Assembly (NCBI GenBank): GCA_016718805.1
Contig: JADKCP010000001.1
Span: forward strand, 744,001 to 808,000
Source of the DNA: Bacteroidota bacterium
GTDB taxonomy: Bacteria; Bacteroidota; Bacteroidia; UBA4408
DNA: 64,000 bases
Direction of reading: 5' to 3'
In this document: positions 42,467-50,883 of the stretch, piece by piece
How the letters are laid out: the number at the start of each line of letters is the position of its first letter
Position numbering within the stretch: position 1 is the stretch's first letter
The notes under the pieces: model-generated
Databases searched by the model: none
What the model saw: only the letters and a program-made list of their open reading frames with translations
Told to the model about the DNA's origin: nothing
Position numbers and translations under genes: made by a program

Positions 42467-43534
42467 TTACTGTCCGGCAAAATATTTTTTTCTAAACCAA
42501 AAGGCAACATTTACCAATGCAATTAATGCAGGCACTTCAACTAAAGGGCCAATAACTCCTGCAAATGCTTGTCCGCTGTTTATACCAAAAACCCCTATTG
42601 CCACTGCTATTGCTAATTCAAAGTTATTACCGGTTGCTGTAAAGGCAATTGCTGTTGATCTTGAATAGTCGGCACCAAAATATTTCCCAATAAAAAAACT
42701 GATCACAAACATGATCACGAAATAAATTATCAATGGAATAGCAATACGAACAACATCCATGGGAATTTGAACTATTAATTCACCTTTTAAACTAAACATA
42801 ATTAAGATGGTGAACAGCAAAGCAATTAAGGTAATAGGTGAAATCAGCGGAACAAAGCGGTTTTGAAACCAATCTTCGCCTTTCAGTTTTAATAAAGCAT
42901 ATCGGCTAATGATTCCTAGCGCAAAAGGAATTCCTAAATATATTCCAACACTTTGTGCAATTTGACCGATACTAATTGAAACTTCAAAGCCGGTATAACC
43001 AAAATAGGGAGGTAAAATAGTAATGAAAATAAAAGCATAAACGCTGTAAAGTAAAACTTGAAATATACTATTAAGTGCAATTAAACCTGCACCGTATTCT
43101 CGGTTTCCTTCGGCTAAATCGTTCCATACAACAACCATAGCAATACAACGCGCTAAACCAATTAAAATAAGTCCAATCATGTATTCCGGATATCCTTTTA
43201 AAAATAGCAGTGCCAATGCGAACATCAAAATTGGTCCAACAATCCAATTGAGGAATAGAGAAGCCCCAAGCACCTTAACATTCTTAAAAACTTCGCCCAT
43301 TTGCTCGTATTTTACTTTTGCTAGCGGTGGATACATCATTAAAATTAAACCAATTGCAAGAGGTATATTGGTTGTTCCACTTGAAAACGAATTGATGAAA
43401 CCACTACTGGAGGGTATTATGTAACCAATTAAAACCCCAATAGCCATTGCCAGAAAAATCCAGAGAGTTAAAAAACGGTCAAGGAAACTTAACTTTTTTC
43501 TTTGATAAGTTGGCGCACAATTAGTAGCTGACAT
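42467..43534 (-). CDS. arsB: ACR3-type arsenite efflux transporter
   Basis: A 355-residue inner-membrane protein with about ten hydrophobic segments, belonging to the ACR3 (BASS) family of arsenite exporters. Typical segments: LDRFLTLWIFLAMAIGVLIG, PIAIGLILMMYPPL-like NIPLAIGLILMMYPPLAKV, GLARCIAMVVVWNDLA with the conserved Cys, and AFTATGNNFELAIAVAIG. It removes As(III) made by the arsenate reductase. It is the last gene of the ars operon, starting 2 bases after the reductase stop. The gene symbols arsB and acr3 are both in use for this family. Confidence 0.92.
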   Translation of the reverse strand: MSATNCAPTYQRKKLSFLDRFLTLWIFLAMAIGVLIGYIIPSSSGFINSFSSGTTNIPLAIGLILMMYPPLAKVKYEQMGEVFKNVKVLGASLFLNWIVGPILMFALALLFLKGYPEYMIGLILIGLARCIAMVVVWNDLAEGNREYGAGLIALNSIFQVLLYSVYAFIFITILPPYFGYTGFEVSISIGQIAQSVGIYLGIPFALGIISRYALLKLKGEDWFQNRFVPLISPITLIALLFTILIMFSLKGELIVQIPMDVVRIAIPLIIYFVIMFVISFFIGKYFGADYSRSTAIAFTATGNNFELAIAVAIGVFGINSGQAFAGVIGPLVEVPALIALVNVAFWFRKKYFAGQ

Positions 43535-43536
43535 AA

Positions 43537-44169
43537 TTAGGAATTGATTTGTGAAAAAACATAAAACATTTCTAGGGCAATTTGCAAACTTCGCTCTTCG
43601 TACTTTGCTTCTTGAGATGGAGTATTGTCAAATTCTTTTGGATCGTTAAACGTAATGGGAATTCTTTTTTCTGCACCGGGAATAAATGGGCAATCGCCAT
43701 CAGCATTTGTACAGGTCATTATTGCTGCAAATTCACTTACCGGATTAAAGTCATCGAAATAGGTTTTAGAAAAAGCAATTACCGGATGCCCGTTTTGAGC
43801 ATAATTTATTGCATATACGGGATTGTTACCAGCTGATAAAGGCTGTATTTTAAAACCTTGATTTTCTAAAGTTTTTGCTACTTGTGGATACAAAGCAGTT
43901 GCTTCGGTACCTCCTGAGTAACAAAAAACATTTGGTATGCCATAGTAAGTAGCAGCAACTTGCGCCCATACTTGGGCTAAATGACTTCTTCTTGAATTGT
44001 GGGTACAAATAAAGTTTAAGCGTATTTCTTTTTGTTGTGTTACTTTAGATTGAATGTAATCAATTAAGGGTTTTAATAGTTCCTTACGATCAATTGTGAC
44101 AGTAGCAGTTTTTAAATTTTGCAGCACTGCCTCTATTTCCGAATAAAGCATTGAATGTTTTGCGCTCAT
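43537..44169 (-). CDS. arsC: Arsenate reductase / low-molecular-weight phosphatase-like protein
   Basis: A 210-residue protein from the ATG at 44169; a GTG at 44199 would overlap the previous gene. The P-loop is FICTHNSRRSHLAQ, a C-x5-R motif with nucleophile Cys55. Later cysteines TCTNADGDCPF could serve as resolving thiols, as in thioredoxin-coupled ArsC. The first 45 residues are an extra helical segment. In this operon it should reduce arsenate to arsenite. Some homologues are annotated as protein tyrosine phosphatases, but the context favours arsenate. Confidence 0.87.
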   Translation of the reverse strand: MSAKHSMLYSEIEAVLQNLKTATVTIDRKELLKPLIDYIQSKVTQQKEIRLNFICTHNSRRSHLAQVWAQVAATYYGIPNVFCYSGGTEATALYPQVAKTLENQGFKIQPLSAGNNPVYAINYAQNGHPVIAFSKTYFDDFNPVSEFAAIMTCTNADGDCPFIPGAEKRIPITFNDPKEFDNTPSQEAKYEERSLQIALEMFYVFSQINS

Positions 44170-44189
44170 TTTTTTACCGAATATGTAAC

Positions 44190-44660
44190 TTAACAACACC
44201 CGCCACCCGGTTTGCAGGTAGTTGATGCACCTGCTAATTCAACTAATTTAATTTTTTGTTTTTCAGGTGGAATGCCACACTGATCACTGGCTAAACAAGC
44301 TGTTTGTTTGTTTACTAATTGAAAATTTTTTCCGTTAAATCCTAACTCGTATTTCCCTATAGTTGTATCTTGATATTCAACTTCAATTTCATAATCCTCT
44401 ATTCCCAAAACTTTTTCGGATAACTCAATAATTTTTAAAAGTTTTTGTGGTTGTAGTCTATGGTCAAAGTCGTTCGCATCCCAAAGTTGGAAATTGACAA
44501 GTGTTTCTTTACGAACTGTTCCTCCACAATCAATAAAGTTTTTGCTTATTAAGCCCACTTCAGTAACGTGAAAATGCTGGGGAACAAATGTTCCGTTAGG
44601 TAATTGAAAACTTACTGATTCAACAGTAGTTAATAAATTTTTAATCTGTGATAGTTTCAT
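44190..44660 (-). CDS. DUF6428-like protein with a cysteine-rich C-terminus
   Basis: A 156-residue protein. The N-terminal half has LPNGTFVPQHFHVTEVG and NFIDCGGTVRKE, the second typical of the DUF6428 family that accompanies ars genes in Bacteroidota. The C-terminus carries ACLASDQCGIPPEKQ and ends STTCKPGGGCC, giving five cysteines that could bind As(III) or another soft metal. Its function is unknown. An arsenic chaperone or sensor role is inferred from position: 16 bases after arsR, 20 bases before the reductase. Confidence 0.8.
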   Translation of the reverse strand: MKLSQIKNLLTTVESVSFQLPNGTFVPQHFHVTEVGLISKNFIDCGGTVRKETLVNFQLWDANDFDHRLQPQKLLKIIELSEKVLGIEDYEIEVEYQDTTIGKYELGFNGKNFQLVNKQTACLASDQCGIPPEKQKIKLVELAGASTTCKPGGGCC

Positions 44661-44676
44661 GTTTTTGTTTTTTAGT

Positions 44677-45009
44677 TTAACAACAATTGTTTTTCTTTTT
44701 CTCGATGTTCAAATTAATACGCTCAAAAAATTTTCTGATTTTTTCAAACCCTTTTTCGTCAACACAATAACAGATGGAAGTACCTTCAACACTTCCCTTG
44801 ATGAGTCCCGCATTTTTAAGTTCTTTTAAATGTTGCGAAATGGTAGGTTGTGCCAGCGATAATTCATTTACTATATCTCCGCAAATACAAGTATTTTTTT
44901 TTAAAATGTATTCAATTATTGCAATCCTGGCAGGATGCCCAAGTGCTTTTGCTAAAATCGCAATTTCATTTTGTGTGTCGCTATAGTAATCTGTTTTAGT
45001 TGCTCCCAT
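44677..45009 (-). CDS. arsR: ArsR-family metalloregulatory repressor
   Basis: A 110-residue winged-helix repressor. The helix-turn-helix is NELSLAQPTISQHLKELKNA. Just before it the sequence KKNTCICGDIV carries the CxC pair of the classical alpha-3 As(III) site. A third thiol could come from C-terminal KKKNNCC. It heads the ars operon and should release DNA when arsenite binds. A perfect 16-bp palindrome lies 10 bases upstream of the ATG, consistent with autoregulation. Confidence 0.93.
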   Translation of the reverse strand: MGATKTDYYSDTQNEIAILAKALGHPARIAIIEYILKKNTCICGDIVNELSLAQPTISQHLKELKNAGLIKGSVEGTSICYCVDEKGFEKIRKFFERINLNIEKKKNNCC

Positions 45010-45018
45010 AGTTAATTT

Positions 45019-45034
45019 TAATATTGCAATATTA
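45019..45034. promoter_or_regulatory. ArsR operator, perfect 16-bp palindrome
   Basis: TAATATTGCAATATTA is a perfect palindrome located 10-25 bases before the arsR ATG. ArsR/SmtB repressors bind AT-rich inverted repeats at this position in their own promoters, so this is very probably the arsenic operator. Confidence 0.75.
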
Positions 45035-45142
45035 CGATAAATAAATTAACTCTAAAAATTATTTTTCATTTTAACATTTTTTGCTGTTTGGTGTGAGTTA
45101 ACGGCTAGCTCATTTAATTAACTAGGTTGAGCTGCAAAAAAA

Positions 45143-45170
45143 AACCGCTTCAGAATTAACTGAAGCGGTT
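45143..45170 (-). terminator. Rho-independent terminator, probably bidirectional
   Basis: AACCGCTTCAG (45143-45153) with CTGAAGCGGTT (45160-45170), a 6-base loop, and T/A runs on both sides. It terminates the 264-residue secreted protein gene on the minus strand and insulates the ars operon from it. Confidence 0.88.
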
Positions 45171-45191
45171 TTTTAAAGTAAATCTTACTAC

Positions 45192-45986
45192 TTATTTCTT
45201 CACAAAACTATCCATTTTGTAATCGTAGTTAAGGTAGTATGTTCCTTTTTTCAAAGTAGAGATATCTACTTTTGAATCGGTTCCTTTTTTTATGATATTG
45301 CCATAAGAGTCATATAATTCAAAGGCAGTAGCTGATGAGAAAGTGATTTGTTTGTCGATTTTAGTTTTGTCAAAAGTTACTTCCGGCAATACTGCGCGGT
45401 ACTTCATTGGCTCACTCAAACGTGGTTTATCACTAAAATCGGTTTGTTTCACTCTGAATTTATTTTCACCTGAATGCGGAGTTACTTTTACAGAATAATT
45501 ATTTTCCTGAACAGTTCCTTTACCCATTATTTCGGCACATTTTACCCATTTATTCCACTTAAACTGCTCAACAGTGTAAAGCATTTTGCTGGTTTCGTTG
45601 GTGGTAGTCCATGATAAATTACCTTCTTTGTCAATTTTCATTGATCCCGGTGCAACTTCATATGTGCTGCGTGGTTTTAATACTTCCGGATTTAATACCT
45701 TCGGCTTGCAATCGTCTTTGTGTTTGATTTTAACCACTACTTTATCTCCAAATTTAATTTGGTAAGCAGTAAAATCTACCTCAAAAGCACTGGTATTTAT
45801 TTCATCGGTTGTGGTTTCATCATTTACTGTAACTTCAAATGTACAAAAACCAACATTTGAACCTGCGTAAGGATTTTGTATGTATAAGTTTTTACCTTGA
45901 TAGTTTCCCTCAATAACAATTACACCTGCCTGCGTGTAGGCTACACCGGCTAAAATCATAAATGCTGATAAGATAATTTTTTTCAT
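45192..45986 (-). CDS. Hypothetical secreted protein
   Basis: A 264-residue protein with a signal peptide (about 1-20, ending TQA-G). The body is beta-rich and contains two Cys (GFCTFEV, KCAEIMGK). A DDCKPK segment is followed by LNPEVLKP. The C-terminus (AFELYDSYGNIIKKG ... STLKKGTYYLNYDYK, ending VKK) resembles a short T9SS type A sorting domain without the usual PNP motif, so export across the outer membrane is possible. No family is recognised. Monocistronic, with its own terminator. Confidence 0.65.
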   Translation of the reverse strand: MKKIILSAFMILAGVAYTQAGVIVIEGNYQGKNLYIQNPYAGSNVGFCTFEVTVNDETTTDEINTSAFEVDFTAYQIKFGDKVVVKIKHKDDCKPKVLNPEVLKPRSTYEVAPGSMKIDKEGNLSWTTTNETSKMLYTVEQFKWNKWVKCAEIMGKGTVQENNYSVKVTPHSGENKFRVKQTDFSDKPRLSEPMKYRAVLPEVTFDKTKIDKQITFSSATAFELYDSYGNIIKKGTDSKVDISTLKKGTYYLNYDYKMDSFVKK

Positions 45987-46320
45987 GTGTTGTTAATTTG
46001 TTTTAGTTGCCTTCTGAAATTTTTCTTTCTAACCTCGTATCTCAACAAGTATTTTATGTGTTACTTAATTTAAACCCAACTTTACTAGAGTTGATAATGT
46101 AGTTGAAAGAGTTAGTGGTTTCTCATTCAAAAGCCAAATATAAAACATTTATTTTAGAAATAACAAATATATAAGTCATGCCGGAAATTTGGGTCAAATG
46201 TATTGATTTTCATTCTTTTATTTATCTGAGTAAATGTAAATAAAACTATTCGATAGAGTTAATTAAGATTAAAAAGACTACTTTTGCAGCCTCAAAAAAT
46301 AAAAAGGAGCCATATACATT
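45987..46320. other. Intergenic region carrying the typA promoter
   Basis: A 334-base AT-rich gap between divergent genes. It holds the typA -7 box and a Shine-Dalgarno-like AGGAG, annotated separately. The left 250 bases show no ORF, strong hairpin or repeat. Confidence 0.5.
46279..46309 (+). promoter_or_regulatory. typA -7 box and unusual Shine-Dalgarno sequence
   Basis: TACTTTTG (46279-46286) fits the -7 consensus. GGAG (46306-46309, within AAAAAGGAGCC) lies 11 bases before the ATG at 46321, a good ribosome-binding distance. Such a clear Shine-Dalgarno site is rare among the genes of this window and suggests strong or regulated translation of typA. Confidence 0.55.
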
Positions 46321-48117
46321 ATGCAAAACCTAAGAAACATCGCGATTATAGCCCACGTTGACCACGGAAAAACTACCCTGGTTGATAAAATTCTACATCA
46401 ATCAAAATTATTTCGTGAAAACCAACAATCCGGTGAATTGATTCTCGACAATAACGACCTTGAGCGTGAACGTGGAATTACCATTTTATCTAAAAACGTA
46501 TCGGTAAAATACAATGGAGTTAAAATTAATATCATTGATACTCCCGGCCACAGCGATTTTGGCGGTGAAGTTGAACGAGTATTGAACATGGCCGATGGGG
46601 TTATATTGTTGGTGGATGCTTTTGAAGGACCCATGCCTCAAACACGTTTTGTGTTACAAAAAGCGTTACAAATTGGACTAAAAGCAATTGTTGTTATCAA
46701 CAAAGTAGATAAACCAAACTGTCGCCCCGATGAGGTGCATGACAATGTATTTGATTTGTTCTTTAATTTGGATGCAACAGAAGAGCAGCTGAATTTCCCA
46801 ACTATTTTTGGATCGTCAAAACAAGGTTGGATGAGCACCGATTACAATAATCCAACAACTGATATAACTGCATTGTTAGACTGTATCATTGAAAATATTC
46901 CTGAAGCTCCCGTTAATGAAGGTACACCTCAAATGCAAATTACCTCACTCGATTATTCTTCTTTCGTAGGTCGTATTGCTGTTGGGCGAATTAAACGTGG
47001 ATCATTGCGCGAAAATATGCCCGTATCCTTGGTAAAACGCGATGGAAGCATTGTAAAATCGAGAATTAAAGAAATTTTTTCGTTTGAAGGTTTAGGTAAA
47101 ATGAAGGTGGCAGAAGTTGCCTGTGGCGATATTTGTGCAGTAACCGGTATTGAAGGTTTTGAAATTGGTGATACCATTGCTGATTTTGAAAATCCTGAAG
47201 GCTTGCCTCCAATCAGCATCGATGAGCCAACAATGAGCATGTTGTTTACCATCAACAATTCTCCCTTTTTTGGTAAGGAAGGAAAATTTGTTACCTCCCG
47301 TCACTTACGCGATCGTTTATTTAAGGAAATCGAGAAAAACCTTGCATTGCGTGTAGAGGAAACTGATTCTGCAGATGCCTATCTTGTATTTGGAAGAGGG
47401 ATATTGCACTTATCTATTTTAATTGAAACCATGCGTCGCGAAGGCTACGAACTACAAGTTGGACAACCTCAAGTATTAATTAAAGAAATTGATGGTGTTA
47501 AATGTGAACCTATCGAAGTTTTAACCGTTGATGTGCCTGAACCTGTATCGGGTAAAGTAATTGAATTAGTGAGTCAGCGCAAAGGCGATATGTTAATTAT
47601 GGAGCCTAAAGGCGATATGATACACCTGGAGTTTGCTATTCCTTCACGTGGTATTATGGGATTGCGAAACAAAGTTTTGACCGCAACTGCCGGAGAAGCT
47701 ATTATGGCACATCGCTTTAAAGCTTATGAACCATGGAAGGGTGAAATTAACGGAAGAATAAGTGGTTCACTTATTTCGATGGAACAGGGAACTGCAATTG
47801 CTTATTCAATTGATAAATTACAGGATAGAGGATTCTTTTTTATTGATCCTACCGAAGAAATTTATGCCGGACAAGTTATTGGTGAACATACTCGACCAGA
47901 TGATTTAGCAGTAAACATCACTAAAACAAAAAAGCTTACAAACATGCGCGCGAGCGGAACTGATGAAAAAATGAAAATTGCACCTGCTGTTAAATTTTCA
48001 TTGGAAGAAGCTATGGAGTACATACAGGAAGATGAATACGTTGAATTAACCCCGGCTTCCATTCGTATGCGTAAAATAATACTTGACGAAAACGAACGTA
48101 AACGCAAATCAAAATAA
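46321..48117 (+). CDS. typA: Translational GTPase TypA/BipA
   Basis: A 598-residue ribosome-binding GTPase. G-domain motifs: G1 AHVDHGKTTLVD, G2 region RERGITIL, G3 DTPGHSDFGGEVERVL, G4 VINKVDKP, G5 GSSKQGW. EF-G-like domains II, III and V follow (PSRGIMGLRNKVLTATAGEA in shorter parts), then the BipA-specific C-terminal domain. It acts in 50S assembly and stress adaptation. Length is normal. Followed by a strong terminator. Confidence 0.96.
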   Translation: MQNLRNIAIIAHVDHGKTTLVDKILHQSKLFRENQQSGELILDNNDLERERGITILSKNVSVKYNGVKINIIDTPGHSDFGGEVERVLNMADGVILLVDAFEGPMPQTRFVLQKALQIGLKAIVVINKVDKPNCRPDEVHDNVFDLFFNLDATEEQLNFPTIFGSSKQGWMSTDYNNPTTDITALLDCIIENIPEAPVNEGTPQMQITSLDYSSFVGRIAVGRIKRGSLRENMPVSLVKRDGSIVKSRIKEIFSFEGLGKMKVAEVACGDICAVTGIEGFEIGDTIADFENPEGLPPISIDEPTMSMLFTINNSPFFGKEGKFVTSRHLRDRLFKEIEKNLALRVEETDSADAYLVFGRGILHLSILIETMRREGYELQVGQPQVLIKEIDGVKCEPIEVLTVDVPEPVSGKVIELVSQRKGDMLIMEPKGDMIHLEFAIPSRGIMGLRNKVLTATAGEAIMAHRFKAYEPWKGEINGRISGSLISMEQGTAIAYSIDKLQDRGFFFIDPTEEIYAGQVIGEHTRPDDLAVNITKTKKLTNMRASGTDEKMKIAPAVKFSLEEAMEYIQEDEYVELTPASIRMRKIILDENERKRKSK

Positions 48118-48441
48118 TTGGCTAAAAAATTAAAGCAGCGCAAACTAAAAATTTGCGCTGCTTTTTTTATACACCGGTGTAAATAGTGAGTTCTAAAAAA
48201 CGCTTCTCATTATTAGCGTAAATGTGACACAACACTTGGGCCACATTTAAATAAAACTAATGCCTTCATAAAAGTTAAAGATTCGTTCTTTTTTGCATTG
48301 AGTATTGCATGCACTATCAAATCTTAAAATACCTACTAACAACATCGCTTGCTAAATAATAAATAGTATTTTAGTCCACCTGATTCAAATCGAAAAGTGA
48401 ATTTTAATTGATAAAAAATTTTTAACTATTCAACTTCAGTT
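48118..48441. other. Intergenic region with terminator and two small hairpins
   Basis: A 324-base gap. After the typA terminator come two adjacent inverted repeats, ACGCT/AGCGT (48200-48204 and 48215-48219) and AAATGTG/CACATTT (48220-48226 and 48242-48248). They might be part of a leader or a small RNA, but there is no supporting promoter, and I see no ORF here. Confidence 0.4.
48132..48168 (+). terminator. Rho-independent terminator of typA
   Basis: A 13-bp perfect stem, AAAGCAGCGCAAA (48132-48144) with TTTGCGCTGCTTT (48152-48164), a 7-base loop and a following T run. It lies 14 bases after the stop. Confidence 0.92.
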
Positions 48442-48918
48442 ATGCAGCTAAATATTGGTGATAAGGCCCCTGAATTTACTCTTTACAGCAGCGAAAAAAA
48501 AGAGATTCGTTTGCAAAATTTACAGGGTAAAAATGTTGTTCTCTTGTTTTTTCCTTTTGCATTTACCGGCACTTGTACCAAAGAACTTTGTTCGGTACGC
48601 GATGAAATTTCTGACTACAATAACCTTGATGCAGAGGTGATTGGAATTTCAGTAGATTCAATATTTTCGCTAGCAAAATATAAGGAGGAACAAGGTCTCA
48701 ACTTTACCTTACTATCTGATTTCAATAAGGAAACTTCAAAGGCCTATGGCTCGCTCTACTCAACCTTTGGACTTGGAAATATGATAGGTGTTTCAAAACG
48801 TTCGGCTTTTGTAATTGACTCAAAAGGAATTATACAATACGCTGAAGTACTTGAAAACGCAAGCGAAATACCTAACCTAGCAGCTGTGAAAAAGGTATTG
48901 GCCGATTTAAACGAATGA
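48442..48918 (+). CDS. Peroxiredoxin (AhpE/BCP-like)
   Basis: A 158-residue thiol peroxidase. The active-site motif is FPFAFTGTCTKELC, with peroxidatic Cys45 in the T-x-x-C pattern and a second cysteine at position 50, the spacing seen in E. coli BCP. N-terminal IGDKAPEFTLYSSEKKEI and SVDSIFSLAKYKEEQGLNF match the AhpC/TSA family. There is no signal peptide. It reduces peroxides in the cytoplasm with a thioredoxin-type donor. A glycosyltransferase gene follows after 32 bases, probably without functional link. Confidence 0.9.
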   Translation: MQLNIGDKAPEFTLYSSEKKEIRLQNLQGKNVVLLFFPFAFTGTCTKELCSVRDEISDYNNLDAEVIGISVDSIFSLAKYKEEQGLNFTLLSDFNKETSKAYGSLYSTFGLGNMIGVSKRSAFVIDSKGIIQYAEVLENASEIPNLAAVKKVLADLNE

Positions 48919-48950
48919 ACTAGATCTTAAATTTAACTCAATTTGTAAGC

Positions 48951-50000
48951 TTGCGTATACTTGAACTAAATACCGAAAAAACCTGGAGAGGAGGCGAACG
49001 GCAGACAATCTATGATCTGCTAGGATACCGCATGCAAGGGAACGAATCGTTTACCATTTGTAGAGCCGGCTACCCATTGGCAGAACATTGCATAGGAAAT
49101 AACCTTCCTTTTAAAACTATAAATAACCATTTTCAACTACTTTACTTTTTGATGTTTAAGTCAAGAAGTTTTGATATTATACATTGCCAAACCAGCAAAA
49201 CTCAGCAATTGGCAGTGTTTACCAAATGGTTTCACGGTAAAAAGGTGGTATACACGCGTAGGCTCGATTTCGTTCCCAAAGGATTTTTATCTATCACTAA
49301 ATATAAATTAACCAACTGCATTGTAGCTATAACTCCTGCTATTCAAAAAATACTTGCTGCTGCTAATATCACCAACACTGCACTGATTTCAGAAGTAGTT
49401 GAGCAAAAAAATCTGAACAAGGAAAGAGCTTTAAAATTGATTTCCGAACAAGACAGCAACGGCAAAAAAATAATTGGAACTACTGCAGCTTTCGTGCAAC
49501 ACAAAGACCCTCTTACTATGGTGAAAGCTATTCATAAGCTTTACCAACTGCGCCAGGATTTTGTTTTTTATCATTTTGGGAATGGTGTTTTAATGGATGA
49601 AACCAAGCAAGCTATTGCGGCTCACAAGCTGAATGATGTTTATATTATTGGTGGATTTCACAAAAATGTGGAAGATGTGTTTAGTGTGTTAGATGTGTTT
49701 GTGATGAGCTCAGAAGAAGAAGGGTTAGGAAGCAGTGTGCTCGATGCATTTATGTATAAAGTACCAGTTGTATCTACCAATGCAGGAGGTTTGGCCGATG
49801 TAGTTGAAGGCAATGGTTTGCTAAGTAAGGTAAAAGATGCCGATGCCTTGGCTGCAAACATTAACCGCATTCTTAACGAACCTGAATTGAAAAATAAGTT
49901 GGTAAAAAATGCACATGAGGCTGCACTCAACAAGCATTCTTTGGAGGTAATCAGTAAGCAATATTCCGAGCTATTCTCAAAATTAATTAACGCTAATTAG
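48951..50000 (+). CDS. Glycosyltransferase family 4 protein, TTG start
   Basis: A 349-residue GT-B fold transferase. The start is TTG at 48951: the frame has a stop (TAG at 48921) upstream and no ATG, and MRILELNTEKTWRGGERQ is the usual GT4 beginning with its glycine-rich loop. The C-terminal donor site has VYIIGGFHKNVEDVFSVLDV and the E-x7-E-type VMSSEEEGLGSSVLDAFMYK. It probably adds a sugar to a lipopolysaccharide or cell-surface glycan. The 3' end overlaps the convergent GT2 gene by 8 bases. Confidence 0.85.
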   Translation: MRILELNTEKTWRGGERQTIYDLLGYRMQGNESFTICRAGYPLAEHCIGNNLPFKTINNHFQLLYFLMFKSRSFDIIHCQTSKTQQLAVFTKWFHGKKVVYTRRLDFVPKGFLSITKYKLTNCIVAITPAIQKILAAANITNTALISEVVEQKNLNKERALKLISEQDSNGKKIIGTTAAFVQHKDPLTMVKAIHKLYQLRQDFVFYHFGNGVLMDETKQAIAAHKLNDVYIIGGFHKNVEDVFSVLDVFVMSSEEEGLGSSVLDAFMYKVPVVSTNAGGLADVVEGNGLLSKVKDADALAANINRILNEPELKNKLVKNAHEAALNKHSLEVISKQYSELFSKLINAN

Positions 50001-50754
50001 CTGCTTTTTGTAATTGCTTAAGCTGGGTGTATTTTTGAAAAGTATACCTTGCCGAAACCCATGCAATTCTAAAGCCTGCTTTTCCATCCAAAAATCCTAA
50101 TTGCAAAATATAGGAAGAAAAGAAGCGGGCAATTGGCGACAAAAGAATACTCACGTTACTCGCTTTTTTACCTTGTTGATGCATGGCGGATGCCGCAATT
50201 GAAGCAAATTTAGCTGCTTGTTTATCATGCTCGGAGGTAGTATAAAAGCTATAATGCAAAATATTTCCTTTTAAATAACCGCTGCTTGAAGCTGGTGAAA
50301 TTAATTCGTATCGATCGTGCGGATTGGTGCCGCCCCAGCGACCTTTGCGACTATCCCACAAACGAAGTTTTCGATCGGGATACCAGCCCGAATGATAAAT
50401 AAATTTACCGCAATAATTGGTAAGCCGGTTCATTTCATAACCGTCAAATTGCCAGTTTTTTTTTACAACTGTCAATTCATTTTTTAATGTTTCATCAATC
50501 GCTTCATCTGCATCAAGTGATAATACATGAGGGTACAAGGCCTGAGTTATTGCCCAGTTTTTTTGCTCAATATGTCCTTCAAAAGCATGTTCAATAAAAC
50601 GTACACCAAGTTGGGTGCAAATAGTTTTTGTTTGGTCAGTCGAAAAAGAATCAACCACTACAATGTCATCAGCAATGTCTTTTACCGAGTTAATACAACG
50701 TGAAATGTTGCGTTCTTCATTAAAGGTAATAATCACAACCGAGAGCTGTGTCAT
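49993..50754 (-). CDS. Glycosyltransferase family 2 protein (WaaE/KdtX-like)
   Basis: A 253-residue GT-A transferase. VVIITFNEERNISRCINSV starts the nucleotide-binding fold, DIVVVDSFSTDQT follows, and LSLDADEAI contains the metal-binding DxD. GGTNPHDRYE and the N-terminal pattern place it with the lipopolysaccharide core beta-1,4-glucosyltransferase (WaaE/KdtX) group. No membrane anchor is clear. It overlaps the convergent GT4 gene by 8 bases at the 3' ends. The pair may act on the same surface glycan. Confidence 0.87.
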   Translation of the reverse strand: MTQLSVVIITFNEERNISRCINSVKDIADDIVVVDSFSTDQTKTICTQLGVRFIEHAFEGHIEQKNWAITQALYPHVLSLDADEAIDETLKNELTVVKKNWQFDGYEMNRLTNYCGKFIYHSGWYPDRKLRLWDSRKGRWGGTNPHDRYELISPASSSGYLKGNILHYSFYTTSEHDKQAAKFASIAASAMHQQGKKASNVSILLSPIARFFSSYILQLGFLDGKAGFRIAWVSARYTFQKYTQLKQLQKAAN

Positions 50755-50780
50755 GCAATTTTGCGCTTTGAATTTCTTTG

Positions 50781-50788
50781 CAAAAGTA
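50781..50788 (-). promoter_or_regulatory. -7 promoter box of the GT2 gene
   Basis: TACTTTTG on the minus strand (plus strand CAAAAGTA), exact consensus match, ending 26 bases before the ATG at 50754. Confidence 0.5.
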
Positions 50789-50863
50789 TCAATTTACTTG
50801 AGTTGAACTAGTTGCTTCTAATCCCTAATTTGTTGAGATGTACACTGTTCTGAGAATTCCGAT

Positions 50864-50871
50864 TATATTTG
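50864..50871 (+). promoter_or_regulatory. -7 promoter box of meaB
   Basis: TATATTTG, exact TAnnTTTG match, ending 12 bases before the ATG at 50884. It contains the TTG (50869) that a longest-frame reading would take as the start. Confidence 0.55.
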
Positions 50872-50883
50872 CTTTTCATTACC

